Assembly (NCBI GenBank): GCA_018806915.1
Contig: JAGKQI010000091.1
Coordinates: forward strand, 496,001 to 560,000
DNA: 64,000 bases
Direction: 5' to 3'
From: Phytophthora colocasiae
Lineage: Eukaryota > Oomycota > Peronosporomycetes > Peronosporales > Peronosporaceae
Each line of letters opens with the position of its first letter. Within the stretch, counting starts at the first letter, position 1. Shown piece after piece: positions 50,811 to 60,200 of the stretch. Under the pieces are notes generated by a model. It had not been told where the DNA came from. It did not search any database and saw only the letters and a program-made list of their open reading frames with translations. The position numbers and the translations under genes are program-made.

Positions 50811-50832
50811 TCTCATTCTACATTTTTCGCTC
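50811..50832 (+). promoter_or_regulatory. Oomycete Inr + FPR-like promoter of the 50891 effector
   Basis: TCATTCTACATTTTTCGCTC, identical to the element of the mirror gene, about 60 bp before the ATG. Confidence 0.75.
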
Positions 50833-50890
50833 TTCTGCGAACAACCATCCAAGTTCCCTCGTGAAATACTCCAGAACGGACCCCCCGACC

Positions 50891-51283
50891 ATGCGTCTCA
50901 CTTACATTCTTGCGGTCTCGGTAGTGGCCACTCTTCACGCCAGCACTACGGCATTTCCTTCGGCTCAAGATGCCAACGTTGCTATTGAAAACGGCGTTGT
51001 GCCTGCAATTGTTGACCCAACGCCCGTGGAGGGTGGTCGCTTGCTTCGTCGTGTGGATAACGACTACGACGATCTCGATGGTGATGACCTCGATGACCTC
51101 GATGACCTCGAGGAAGAGAGAAGTTTTGGGGATGTTGTCAAGAAGCTTAACCCCGTCACGGCTGCGAAGAAGTCCGCGAAAAAGGCTGCCGAGCACTCTG
51201 CGAAGATCAAGGACGCACTGAAGGAAGCAGCCGACTATCAGAAAATGCTCGAAAAGGCGAAGGAGTCGATCTACAAAAAATAA
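50891..51283 (+). CDS. RxLR-dEER secreted effector candidate, 130 aa
   Basis: The start at 50891 opens the signal peptide. The frame is also open 151 codons upstream, but that part precedes the promoter. RLLR is at 50-53 and EEER at 74-77, after an Asp/Leu repeat (DDLDDLDDL). The C-terminus is lysine-rich (KKLNPVTAAKKSAKKAAEHSAK ending near LKEAADYQKMLEKAKE). It is the mirror-image paralogue of the 49368 gene. The two differ mostly in the acidic spacer and the C-terminal helix, where effectors usually diverge. Confidence 0.88.
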   Translation: MRLTYILAVSVVATLHASTTAFPSAQDANVAIENGVVPAIVDPTPVEGGRLLRRVDNDYDDLDGDDLDDLDDLEEERSFGDVVKKLNPVTAAKKSAKKAAEHSAKIKDALKEAADYQKMLEKAKESIYKK

Positions 51284-51464
51284 ACCCAGGGTGTCCGTCG
51301 GCGTTGCCAAAGAATCGTAGTCCTTGTGACTGATTGTGGGGTTAAAGCTAGCGACTTACAAATGTCTAATTTTTAACCTTTTCATTCCATTTCTTTTCGT
51401 TTTAATGAAATATTCTTCGAAGATCTTTTTCGATCAGAGAAAGTATATTATTAAAAAAGTACCT
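51284..51464. other. Intergenic, no feature seen
   Basis: 3' flank of the plus-strand effector, AT-rich, up to the TTAA of the piggyBac terminus. Confidence 0.5.
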
Positions 51465-51468
51465 TTAA

Positions 51469-52404
51469 CCCCTCGAGTACGGAAAAAAAATGTGTTTTAT
51501 ATGCAGTATTCAGCATAATTAGTCTTGGCATTTGTATGTTACGGGGTAGGGCGGACCCGGGTGATAGGTAGGCTAAGGACACAAACGTGCTAAAGGTGCA
51601 TGTAAACTGAATATGAATTCACCATGACACGGTGTTGAACTGCATTATTCACCATAATGAAGATAGAGACTGGACACGTTTCCCGCCAACTTGAACAGAA
51701 ACGAATGCGTTCGTTTGGCCAGTTTCAAAAATTTTGAATTTGATACTTCCAATACAAACTCTTATATAGAAAGGAGGTGTGTCATCCCTATGATTTGTTG
51801 CAATCAAAAGAAAGTGTTTGGCGTTTGATGTGTGATGATCAGAATTGGGATGTGCTGATGATGTGCTGCTAGACAGCACGCAATGTAATCATGTAGAGAC
51901 CGAATAATACAGGATATATGCAGGTCATTATTCAGCTTACCACCTACGGACTTGTTCTGCGCCTTTTGTTTAAAGCCGGAGTGCTCGGCGTGCCCGGAGA
52001 CGATGGTGTTCCTGGCGTTGCACGTATGGCCTTGCGTCGCACTCGAATACTCCTACCGCTTTGAACGGGGATAAGCTTTCCATCGGCCCACTCCTTGTGC
52101 CAGATATCCCAGCACGTCATTGCCACTCCACGCACTTTGCGACGCGCTCACATACAAAGGAAAATAGGGCCTGTAGTGTTGCACTCACTGCAGAAAAATG
52201 AAGTTGTCGACGCACGCTGCACTCCTGCGCGCAACACAGAGCACACCTTGCATGTCCTTTGTCGACGTTTTGCTTGAGTATCCGCATTTCGCCACTCATC
52301 AACTTGGCGAGCCGTGTGACCTGTCGTTTGGCTTCTCCCAGTCGAAATTGGCTCGTATGAAGCGGTTTTGTGGCGAAGTGGGTGAACACTTTTGACCGCC
52401 CAGG
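51469..52404 (-). mobile_element. piggyBac-type element, left end only
   Basis: TTAA at 51465-51468 is followed by CCCCTCGAGTACGG, the form of the piggyBac ends elsewhere in the window. About 480 bp further in, the minus strand carries the 3' exon of a transposase (see 51944-52400). The element is cut near 52.4 kb by the chromovirus. Its other half should lie right of the window. Confidence 0.75.
51944..52400 (-). pseudogene. piggyBac transposase C-terminal fragment
   Basis: The minus strand gives RQRTCKVCSVL..FFCSECN..GPIFLC and then, after a frame slip near 52140, VRGVAMTCWDIWHKEWADGKLIPVQSG. This is the cysteine cluster and tail that end transposase 2 (CKVCSLL, CSKCKL, CFDIWHKCWSNGTLAP). 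The rest of the protein is missing. Confidence 0.78.
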
Positions 52405-52409
52405 GGGTT

Positions 52410-53300
52410 GCGTATAGTGTGCCGTCCAAAAGGAACAACCCAGACACTAAAAACTCCAAAGGAGAGTTAGTAGTAAGGTGTCCAGTTGGAGTGAGTCAGC
52501 ACCACCTTCCGGTGTCCAAATGGGTGTCCGGAAAGTGGCTTGTGACTACCCTCGTAGGTGTCGTTTGTCTTCGAACGCGAGGAGTCTGCACCGAAAGTGT
52601 TATCTCCAAAAGATTGTAGAACTAGATCCGGAGGGAGAGTGCTAACCAAATAAACACTTCCCAAACGGTGGTTAATTAGTCCGAAAATGGGTAAGCACTT
52701 ATGAGCAAAGTACTTTCCCTCCAACAGTTAACCAAATATACAAGAGAGTTAAACCAAAATATACAACCGCTTCTTATTCTTTTCGGCCCTCGAGCGGTGG
52801 GCACTCCAAATGCCAGTACGACTAGAGCAAAGTCCGGAACACTGGCACAGTTCCGGGGCTCTTTAAACAGCGCACCACTTCTGATAGATTCACTAGGAAT
52901 CTCCAGAAGAATAGAATCCAATATATATGTCCAAAATACTATGTAGTATTTAAGAACACACACAACCAATACAGTCCAAACACACAAGCAGTCGTCAAAT
53001 CAATCAATTTTAGGGGTGACTACCACTAACCTCCCAAAACGCAGTTATAATATGAAATAATACCCGAAAGTATCAACTGGAATATGAAATGGAAGGGGTC
53101 ACGCCCGGGATACGCCGCCCGGATCACCTTTCCAACTTGGTCTTACCCTGGCGGAGATTCACGCGGCGGTGACGCTTGTCGACGCGGCCTGACGCTTGTT
53201 CGGCTACACGTGAAGCCCTCTTCTCGAGGCTGGTCCACGGCTCCTCACAGTGTGTCTTGGGAACACCTTCCAAGACTTTGCACTTGCGCCCTTGGTGGCA
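52410..53300 (-). repeat. Probable 3' LTR of the chromovirus, borders uncertain
   Basis: Located by position (between the cut piggyBac element and the antisense frame), by absence of genes, and by a TGCCACC start on the minus strand at 53300 next to a purine-rich run. It contains a GCGCCCTTGGTGGCAAATTG motif at its inner end, like the repeats in the solo LTR at 7221-7365. Confidence 0.45.
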
Positions 53301-53953
53301 AATTGAACTCTCTTTAATGTATAATAGCTAGCACTAGCTAAACATGCAAAAATATACTTGGTTTCACTATGTAGTAGGGGCGTCTCATCAGGGAGAGGCT
53401 TGCGTTTCAGTAGAATACCATAGAGTCAAAGAACACGGAAGAATTCCAGCTGGCTCCGGACACATCATCGTCGGTCGTCTTGGTCGGTCGGAAATATATG
53501 GCCTTGAGTATACCCGAGACTCAACCAGGATACTGGGTACAAACCAGACAGTCTCCGATAGTCAAACGTTAACCTCCACTTCGAACCTTCGACTTGATAA
53601 TTTGGGTCTCGCATATACTCCAAAAATAGAACTCCTTGGTCATGGCGTTACCGAACAGTCACTTGGTTTCGGTGTTCGAATCATCTGGAGTGCATCTTCC
53701 GGAGTATGTCAGGATCTTTTCAAGTCGTTTCCATCTTTTGGAGTCAGCAACCCTTCCCAGGCTTGCCCTTGTCCCTTGGCACCCACAATGGTGTGCCTTA
53801 ACCCTGAAATCATTTGGACCAGTAATATCGTCAATGCCGCTCTGGCTCTGGGAACCGGCAGTCCATAGAAAATTTGCAGAGTCACAGCTTCACAACCGTC
53901 CCTCTCATCATGAGCTCTCATTGAGCAATTTGCTTCCGAGGTGATAGGTCGCG
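53301..53953. other. Leader of the plus-strand frame, no gene recognised
   Basis: Between the presumed LTR and the long plus-strand frame. A 174-codon open frame (53344-53868) has no recognisable feature and may be chance or 5' untranslated sequence. Confidence 0.4.
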
Positions 53954-56900
53954 ATGAGACGAAGCAAGACGAAGGCACCACGATCAAAGTCCAGTCGGTT
54001 ATCCAGGAGAAGTCGTCCGCCAGTAAATCGGTCAAATTTCCACGCAAACTCCAATTCGGTTCTCCAACTAGCGGAGGTGGCGTCTTTTCTTCGCCCGGTC
54101 CCAACTCAGCCAATCACTTCACGTCGAAAGATCCCAACAAGCTCACACGCTCACTTTGCGATATCGCAGCTGCTGAGCGCTCCAATGGAAGCTACCACGT
54201 CGTCACACATATCTCCTACGGCCGTACCTGCTGCTCAAGCCGTCCCAGGGTCAAGTATCACCTCCACGCATGGTTCAAGCGTCGCTGGCAGTCAATCTGA
54301 CATCCCTAAGCAGTCTTCGGGGGGGGATAATATACAACCAGGAAGTGGAAAAGCGCAGGAAGGCGGAAGTAATGATGAACATCGCGATGAAAGCGCAGCA
54401 AGCGACATCTTGGGTCTCGGCAAAGTGCGCACAGCTCCCATAACATCGGTTGAAGCTTCCCGATTGAACGTATCAAGCCGACTCGGCCCGGGTGGTCCCA
54501 AGCAAACGCCTATCAGTCTCACCATAGCGGACTTCTGCTCTGCGAAGGACACTCGTCTGGTCGGGATTCCTGCAGTTGCGAATCATTTGGGGCGAAGTCG
54601 TTTCTTCCAAGATGGCTATGGTGGACTGGAAATGCTGGCACAAGTGGAGCGCCTCTCGACTTCGGAAAAGGCGATGTTATTCCAGTTCTTTGACGAGAGC
54701 GATGATTTGAACGAACACATCCTGACTCCAAGATCCGATTCACTTCAAGGTCCTGAGCTGGAAACTTTGTTGGCCGATCTCTCTTTTCGTCGTCAGATGG
54801 CAAGCGTCCTGACCGAATTTGATCCTGAAAACTTCGCCCAACGTGTCTTCGGCACTGTATCCGCTCTACGTCGAGTCACTGAGAAGTTGAGCCGAGTCCA
54901 AGCCGAACTCGAGAGCTCCGAAGAATCCGTTCGAGATGCTAGTGGTCATCAGGATGTCTTAGACTCACTCAGGCGTGAATTCCAGTTGGATCTCGCTTCT
55001 CGCGATCAACGTATCGCGAATCTGGAAGTTGAGAAAACGGAGATCATTCGAAACTTTCGTGAAGACACTTTGAAGTTGTTGCAGGAGCACGATCGTGCCA
55101 AACGCAGGCATCGCACCCAGATTGAAGACTTACGTCGCCAAGTGGAAATGGAAAAATCTCGTCGCCGGAGTTTGGAATCTCAACTAGCTCGGTCTGCCTT
55201 CAATCCGGTCGATTTGATGAACTTTCTTGGGGCAGAGAACCACACCCAAGTCCAGATGAATTGGGAACGTCTGTTAGGCCTTTTGAATCACTTCCGAGAT
55301 GGAGATCCTGTGGATCCAACATGGCGCACAGTGATCACAGTGATGACCCCTGATGATTTTCGCCCTTCATTTCCGGCATACGTTCGAATGATTCGCCCGG
55401 ACGACGATGGAGACTCTAAAGAATCCGATCCATCGCTACCGCCTCTCGTCGACCTTACTGGAAATGTTTCGTCTGAAAGTTCGGGCAAGTCATCATCCAA
55501 GAAACGGTCACCTTCTGGAGGTTCATCATCAAAATCAAAAGAGTCCACGAAATCTCGGAAAGCTCCACTCCACATGCAAAGTCGACCATCAGGCTGGGAT
55601 AGTGATTCTCAATTGGATTGTCGTCCTGATGATGCTCAAGTTCTCTGGACGCAAGCTGAGGCACGTCAGTCTCTTTCTGACCATCCAGTCGCCTGGGAAG
55701 ATCTTCGAATGGATCTTCAAATGATGATGATCTCTGGTGTGAAATATCCTGGTGCTCGTGAATGGTTGGAAGAAGATCGTAGTGCACACACGCGTTTCGA
55801 ACTGGAGCCTCTCGTAGCCATGTTGGTCCGGATGATGTTCTGGAACAAGCTGGATGAAGTCTTCTGGACTAAGTACGTCCCGAGACGCTACTACAACTTG
55901 GCAGAATCGGTATTGGAGCAACTTTTCATGGATGAACGAGAGCCGAAATACTGGGGCCCCATGGTTGAACAAGAATGTGTTCTCGAGGAGATTCTCGGTC
56001 CAGACGACTCCAATGAACAGCCGGATGACAAGTCTAAAGATAGTGATTTCAATCCGGATGAAAACGAGGAGCCAGATGATGATGATGAACCGTTTCCACC
56101 TCCATCACCTCCAACACGACACCCCGGTTACCGTCGACTCCGTCCGAGTGACTCATTTAGTTCGACTTCGACTGCAGGGAAGAAGCGACGGTCATCGGAC
56201 TCCAAAAGTACAGTTCTTGCTCGTCGAGACTTTGAAAGTCTTACACCACTGGAGAAGGAGATCATTGAAGTGCCGAGTTCAGGGGAAACCTCTTGGAGAC
56301 ACTACGGAATCCGGATGAAGTGGAGTGATCCGCTTGGAGGTCACGCCCGGCAGACTCCGGGTCTTCCTGACTATTCTCCGAATCGTTATGATGTGAAGAT
56401 CCTGAAATCACGTTCGTGGAGTATGGAACGACAGTTGCAACGGCTTCTCTTGGATGCCCCTTGGAATGACGTGTACTCGCGACGTCCTCAGGAGTTATAT
56501 TTTCACACTCGTGACGATTTGGATGAAGAAGCTCGGGATGCGCTATATGACTGGACCAATTTCGTCGCTGGTGATTCGAGGGCCTTCTGGCACACTTACC
56601 ACTGGTTAACGCTTGACGGATCGCCATCTGCTCCATTGTCTATCCGGAAAGCTCAAGACAAACGGACCAATGTCCATTCGGTCTTCCGAAAAAGAGCTTT
56701 GGCACTACTCACTCGAGTGAAGTCTCGTCTTCCGGACTCTATTTGGTTCGAGCCTGGTGTGTGGAACTTCCCAAACAAGTTATGTCACTGGATCTTGATG
56801 GACCCCGGTCATCTCAACCCGTCTACCGGTCATCCATACACACTCGAAGAGCAGCTGAATCTGTTGGACAGGCAAGAACCTGGACGTGCGCAGTGGGTTT

Positions 56901-57010
56901 ACTGCAGCACCGAAGAAGAACGAATTGCTCATGTTCCGGATGAACTTCGGGCCAAGCTGATCCCAGTCGAGCAGCGCATCCAGTTTTCCGATCTCTGGAG
57001 TGAAGACTAA
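53954..57010 (+). CDS. Long antisense-oriented protein of the chromovirus, 1018 aa
   Basis: A single open frame opposite in direction to gag-pol, between pol and the LTR. The first 100 or so residues are basic and Ser/Pro-rich. A predicted coiled coil covers about 302-414 (LRRVTEKLSRVQAELESSEE to RRRSLESQLARS). A folded-looking part follows (NFLGAENHTQVQMNWERLLG), then a Ser/Lys/Asp-rich linker. A Trp-rich domain near 530-680 (VAWEDLRMDLQMMM, FWTKYVPRRYYN, EPKYWGPMVEQE), an acidic/Pro stretch, and a second Trp-rich part (WNDVYSRRPQELYFHTRDD, WTNFVAGDSRAFWHTYHWLT) complete it. No family recognised. Codon style (TCCGGA-rich) matches pol, so it belongs to the element. It is similar in placement to antisense frames of plant Tat/Ogre-type elements. 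Confidence 0.75.
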   Translation: MRRSKTKAPRSKSSRLSRRSRPPVNRSNFHANSNSVLQLAEVASFLRPVPTQPITSRRKIPTSSHAHFAISQLLSAPMEATTSSHISPTAVPAAQAVPGSSITSTHGSSVAGSQSDIPKQSSGGDNIQPGSGKAQEGGSNDEHRDESAASDILGLGKVRTAPITSVEASRLNVSSRLGPGGPKQTPISLTIADFCSAKDTRLVGIPAVANHLGRSRFFQDGYGGLEMLAQVERLSTSEKAMLFQFFDESDDLNEHILTPRSDSLQGPELETLLADLSFRRQMASVLTEFDPENFAQRVFGTVSALRRVTEKLSRVQAELESSEESVRDASGHQDVLDSLRREFQLDLASRDQRIANLEVEKTEIIRNFREDTLKLLQEHDRAKRRHRTQIEDLRRQVEMEKSRRRSLESQLARSAFNPVDLMNFLGAENHTQVQMNWERLLGLLNHFRDGDPVDPTWRTVITVMTPDDFRPSFPAYVRMIRPDDDGDSKESDPSLPPLVDLTGNVSSESSGKSSSKKRSPSGGSSSKSKESTKSRKAPLHMQSRPSGWDSDSQLDCRPDDAQVLWTQAEARQSLSDHPVAWEDLRMDLQMMMISGVKYPGAREWLEEDRSAHTRFELEPLVAMLVRMMFWNKLDEVFWTKYVPRRYYNLAESVLEQLFMDEREPKYWGPMVEQECVLEEILGPDDSNEQPDDKSKDSDFNPDENEEPDDDDEPFPPPSPPTRHPGYRRLRPSDSFSSTSTAGKKRRSSDSKSTVLARRDFESLTPLEKEIIEVPSSGETSWRHYGIRMKWSDPLGGHARQTPGLPDYSPNRYDVKILKSRSWSMERQLQRLLLDAPWNDVYSRRPQELYFHTRDDLDEEARDALYDWTNFVAGDSRAFWHTYHWLTLDGSPSAPLSIRKAQDKRTNVHSVFRKRALALLTRVKSRLPDSIWFEPGVWNFPNKLCHWILMDPGHLNPSTGHPYTLEEQLNLLDRQEPGRAQWVYCSTEEERIAHVPDELRAKLIPVEQRIQFSDLWSED

Positions 57011-57295
57011 GATTGCGCCCAACTCCAGGTGAAAGTCACCTTCGACTCTGCATATTTCCACGTAACAATCACTTTTAACCATCCAAAGTACACTCATTTC
57101 ATCTCGTAACATCTCCAGTAGTCATCTCGTTAATTTCCTTTGAAGTCCCATGTAATCTCTCGAAACTCACCTCACGACAACTTCCATGATAATCATAATC
57201 CAATCGTAATCAAAACAAAATTCAATCGAAAACACACTTCCAATCGATCCACCCGGACATTCACATGACATGTGAACGTCTAAGCTCGAGGATGA
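57011..57295. other. Convergent spacer between antisense frame and pol
   Basis: 285 bp between two stops on opposite strands. No feature recognised. Confidence 0.5.
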
Positions 57296-60200
57296 TCATC
57301 CCCAGCCTGCATCGCCTGGAACCTCGCCCGCGCGCGCTCCTTGGTTAAATTCATAGAGTAGGGCACCGCAGCTAAGTTGCGATACAGGTAGCCATTCAGG
57401 TTCGTCATATCCTTTCCACTTCACCAGATATTCTCGGGTCCTCTTGGAGGTACGAGTCCGCTTCGACCATCTCAGGTCCAAAATCTTTTCAACTTCGTAC
57501 TCGTCGTTTCCAACGTCAGGCTCCCAGCTATCTTCTGGAAGAAGAGCAGCATCGAAGTCATCGTCGTCTTCCACTTGGACTTCACCGGTTGGGCGTCTGG
57601 GGAATACGGCTCGTGGCTTTAGACGACTTATGTGTACCCATGGGTTGACACGGTACCCCGTGTCCTCGACCCTGAGTTTCACTAGATAGTCGTCATGAAC
57701 TTCTTCAACTCGAAAAGGTCCATGCCACATGTGAGCTAATTTCCGACTCAAACCAGTCTGAACCTTCGGAATATATAACCAGACGGAGTCTCCCTTCTCG
57801 AATCCAGACTTCAGTCTCTCAGACAAATCTTTCCATCTCTGAGTTTGAACTTTTGAACGATGACGTTTGGCCTTCTTTTGGAGATCTTCAGCAAACGCAA
57901 TCGCATAACTGTAGTCGCGTTGCATTTTTCGTCTCCACTCGTAGGCCGTCCTCCGTCCTCTCCGGAAGATTGTGGGGCTTTGGACCCAACATTGCCGAGA
58001 TGGTATTCTGAGCGTCCCAGCCGTGGACCAGGTAGAATGGGGTCTCCAACCGGGTAGCATCGAAGGATGTGTTCAAAGCAAACATGAGCCTCTCCACGTG
58101 GTCGTCCCAGTCGCTCTGGTCTGCTTCCATGATATAAGCTCGGATACTCCGGACGACCGTCTGGACTGACCGTTCTTGCTGACCGTTAGCTTGCGGACGA
58201 TATCCCAGGGTGGCTCTTTGAAGACTTCCGAGTAGATTCCGGAAACATTCGAAGACAGTACTCATGAACCGCGGGTCTTGGTCATGTCGAATCATCGAAC
58301 TCGCTCCAAACCGTTGGAACACCACCTGCTCATAAGCTTCGGCGACGTCCTGGGCAGTTGTCGAATTCATCGGTTTGCACATGACATATCCGGAGAACAT
58401 ATCTTGGAACAGAAGCAGAAAAGTATTTCCGCGGGCCAACTTCGGAAGATGCGTGACGAAATCCATCGAAACGACTTCAAATGGGTAAGCCGGCTCAATA
58501 TTTCCGGGTGACGGACCATCATTCGGAGGTCGTCCCTTTCCACTTGCACAATCCACACACTCCTTCACATGTCGTTCCACATCGGCATACATTCCTGGCC
58601 AATAATATTCCGAAAGAAGTTTCTCATGAGTCCGACGGATCCCTTGATGACCTCCTTGGAAATCTTCGTGAGCATAATGAAGCATGTCGGGGCGCAAAGA
58701 TTCTGGCACGACTAGTCGGAGTTCTCCCAAGAATTCTCGAGGTCGTTTTTGACTAATCGTCGACAACCGGTAAAGAACATCTCGACTGTCCAATGTGAAC
58801 AGGTCGGCTACCTTGGCGATCTTCCGGAGTCTTCGGCGTGAAAACCTTTCGAGATCACCTTTCAGAAAACTTTTCAGCTCGGACAAGTATTCATCCGCAT
58901 CCTGATGTGCCTTGATCCTCCGCCATCGCTCGGCCTGAAATTCCATCGGACCCATGGGGACTTCATCTGGACGTCCCGGGTCGGTATCTCCAGCTTGTGC
59001 AATGGCTGCCATGACTCTTGCAGCAGGAGGGAGGGGGGCGGATTCTGGTCCCGGAAGACTTTGATCATCTGAAATTTGAACTCCGGATGATACATCTTTT
59101 AAAGTCTCTTTCTCTTCCGAGCCGTCCACCTTCATCAGTTTCTCTGCAATCTTGGACACATGCTCCAGATGATTCAGGTCACTTTCGTCCCGAACTTCCC
59201 ACGACTCGTCTAGTAGGAGAGTCTTCGAAGTCAGGTAGTCGGCAGCCTGGTTATATTCTCGCTTTAGATGTACGAAACGGATCTTTCGGAACTTATCTTT
59301 CAGAGTCTCCGCCTCCGCGAGATGTTTCTGGAGATGTGGTTGGTTGCAGTTGATTAACCCCTGGACTTGTTGAATTACAATCCTGGAATCACCAACCACT
59401 ACCAACTCATAGATACTCCGGTTGGACGCCATCAGCATGCCCTTCAGAAGTCCATGATACTCCGCGTCATTTACTGTGACGTTATCCAAAGTAAAACCAC
59501 GAGCTTCGAGGACCTTCCAACCAGGCAGTTTCCACAGGATACAACCACAACTTCCTTTCCGGGTGGATGTCTTAGCAGCTCCATCAAAACTCAGGACGAT
59601 ACCTTCGTAATCCGACTCCAACATTTCGATACTCATCACTGGAGGTTTCCGGATGCGTCCCTTGAGTGGAATCAGCGATTCCGAAATTTCGTCCAAATGT
59701 TCACGCGGAGTGATGCCGGCACCCATAATAGCCGCTAAACCATCTTCGTCCTTTTGAACTTTTCGAATGTCCAAGTCCCAATGAGATAAGGCAAGTCCCC
59801 AGGGCACACAGCGCCCATCGGCAGACTTTGAATTGATCACCCATTTCAAAACAGAATAGCGGGTGTAGACAATCAACTTGGACTGTTCAACCAAACTCCG
59901 GAAAACTTGAAGCACTCTCAAGATCGCAATGACCTCCTTTTCCGCAATGTGATAGCGTAACTCGGAATCATTCAGAACTCGTCCAGTATACCTGACCGGA
60001 TGAATCATCCCGTCATATTCCTGGGCGAGGACTGCGCAGGCGGCCCAAGCATTGGCGTGAGGAATAATCACAAACGGTCGGGTTCGGTCCGGATGACGCA
60101 GTAGCGGGGTCGAAATGATTTTGTGCTTCAAAAGTCCAAATGCTTCTTTGGCTTGGTCCAAATTCCGCCCTGCCTTGATCTGTTCGTCCGAAAGTTCATA

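Larger units (their letters stand above)
49368..51283. repeat. Inverted duplication carrying two effector genes
   Basis: The arm 49368-50232 on the minus strand matches 50440-51283 on the plus strand. The match runs through the effector genes, promoters and about 450 bp of upstream sequence (the GACAAGTGATACCGGCT.. and CTCGCACGAAGAT.. stretches appear inverted in both). The spacer is about 207 bp. Arms differ by scattered substitutions and small indels, so the duplication is not brand new. Confidence 0.88.

Noticed and set aside
50438..50890. In-frame upstream extension of the plus-strand effector by 151 codons
   Set aside because: It lies upstream of the Inr promoter, would bury the signal peptide, and the equivalent stretch in the mirror gene is in another frame. 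Similarity is explained by the DNA duplication.
52410..53300. Exact LTR ends for the chromovirus
   Set aside because: Several TG starts are possible and the partner LTR is outside the window, so no exact border or target duplication is claimed.
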